From assembly GCA_964610765.1 (NCBI GenBank), contig CAZSWS010000115.1:1-5620 (forward strand): 5,620 bases of DNA, written 5' to 3'. A model generated the notes under the pieces. The model saw only the letters and a list, made by a program, of their open reading frames with translations, was not told where the DNA came from and made no database searches. Both the position numbers and the translations under genes were made by a program. Position 1 is the stretch's first letter. Each line of letters begins with the position of its first letter. This document shows positions 5,467 through 5,620 of this stretch, one piece after another. This stretch comes from CAZSWS01 sp964610765. GTDB taxonomy: Bacteria > Bacteroidota > Bacteroidia > Bacteroidales > Tannerellaceae.

Positions 5467-5620
5467 ATGATTTTAAAAAACAATTTTTACATATTAACAG
5501 GAGGTCCTGGTTCAGGAAAAACAACGTTAATAGAACAACTAAAGAAAAGAGGATATAACTGCATCCCAGAAGTTGGCAGGGCGATAATAAAGAAACAGCT
5601 TTCTTTTGGAGGTAGTGCAT
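5467..5620 (+). CDS. AAA_28-like P-loop ATPase, N-terminal part (3' end outside window)
   Basis: The first 51 codons of an ATP-binding protein are present and the frame is open to the right edge. It begins MILKNNFYILTGGPGSGKTT, with a Walker A motif GGPGSGKT at residues 12-19 at the end of the first beta strand. It continues LIEQLKKRGYNCIPEVGRAIIKKQ, the pattern of the AAA_28 family (PF13521, predicted ATPase/kinase-like proteins with the PE-x-GR-x-I-I segment). Such proteins are usually about 180 residues long, stand alone and have no established substrate. The ATG at 5467 is placed correctly for a P-loop protein; the upstream sequence is AT-rich without a Shine-Dalgarno. The Walker B motif lies outside the window. 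Confidence 0.85.
   Translation, partial: MILKNNFYILTGGPGSGKTTLIEQLKKRGYNCIPEVGRAIIKKQLSFGGSA

Noticed and set aside
5590..5601. 12-bp match (inverted) to the arm of the integrase terminator at 428-439, considered as a possible att-site pair
   Set aside because: It lies inside the well-conserved coding start of the ATPase, encodes KKQL in frame, and is not extended on either side; chance in AT-rich sequence is more likely.
1..5620. CRISPR array, tRNA, rRNA, insertion-sequence ends or phage-defence cluster
   Set aside because: I found no regularly spaced repeats, no tRNA-like sequence and no transposase frame. The only defence-like hint is a P-loop ATPase fragment whose family is not specific to defence.

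Overview
The window comes from an AT-rich Bacteroidota genome, most likely Bacteroidales. The evidence is the TAnnTTTG-type promoter elements, starts without Shine-Dalgarno sequences, an acidic stretch right after a lipobox cysteine, and PepSY-like (PF11396) proteins beside a two-component system. The genus cannot be named from the sequence alone.

Left part (1-1238, plus strand): the C-terminal end of a tyrosine recombinase enters from the left edge and stops at 404, followed by a hairpin terminator. A non-coding stretch follows. Inside it, on the minus strand, lies a 123-bp decayed copy of the 3' end of a lipoprotein gene found further right. Next comes a complete four-helix PACE-type efflux protein (774-1238). 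The integrase end, gene remnant and single efflux gene suggest an accessory or rearranged region.

Middle part (1371-5036, minus strand): this reads from right to left. A response regulator (4273-4947) and a sensor histidine kinase (3005-4276) overlap by four bases. They are followed by a secreted PepSY-like protein (2382-2906) and a PepSY-like lipoprotein (1444-2352), and the series ends at a U-tract hairpin terminator (1371-1405). A 21-bp sequence is repeated without mismatch upstream of both the regulator gene and the PepSY pair. Both copies lie 6-7 bp upstream of a candidate -7 element, where an activator overlapping the -33 region would bind. The simplest reading is an autoregulated envelope-sensing two-component system whose regulator also drives the two PepSY-like proteins. 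These may act as outputs or feed back on the kinase; that part is inference.

Right part (5037-5620): an AT-rich intergenic region with a possible 41-residue minus-strand reading frame, a plausible plus-strand promoter and two clear inverted repeats leads to the start of an AAA_28-like P-loop ATPase gene that runs off the right edge.

No tRNA, rRNA, CRISPR array or complete insertion sequence was seen.
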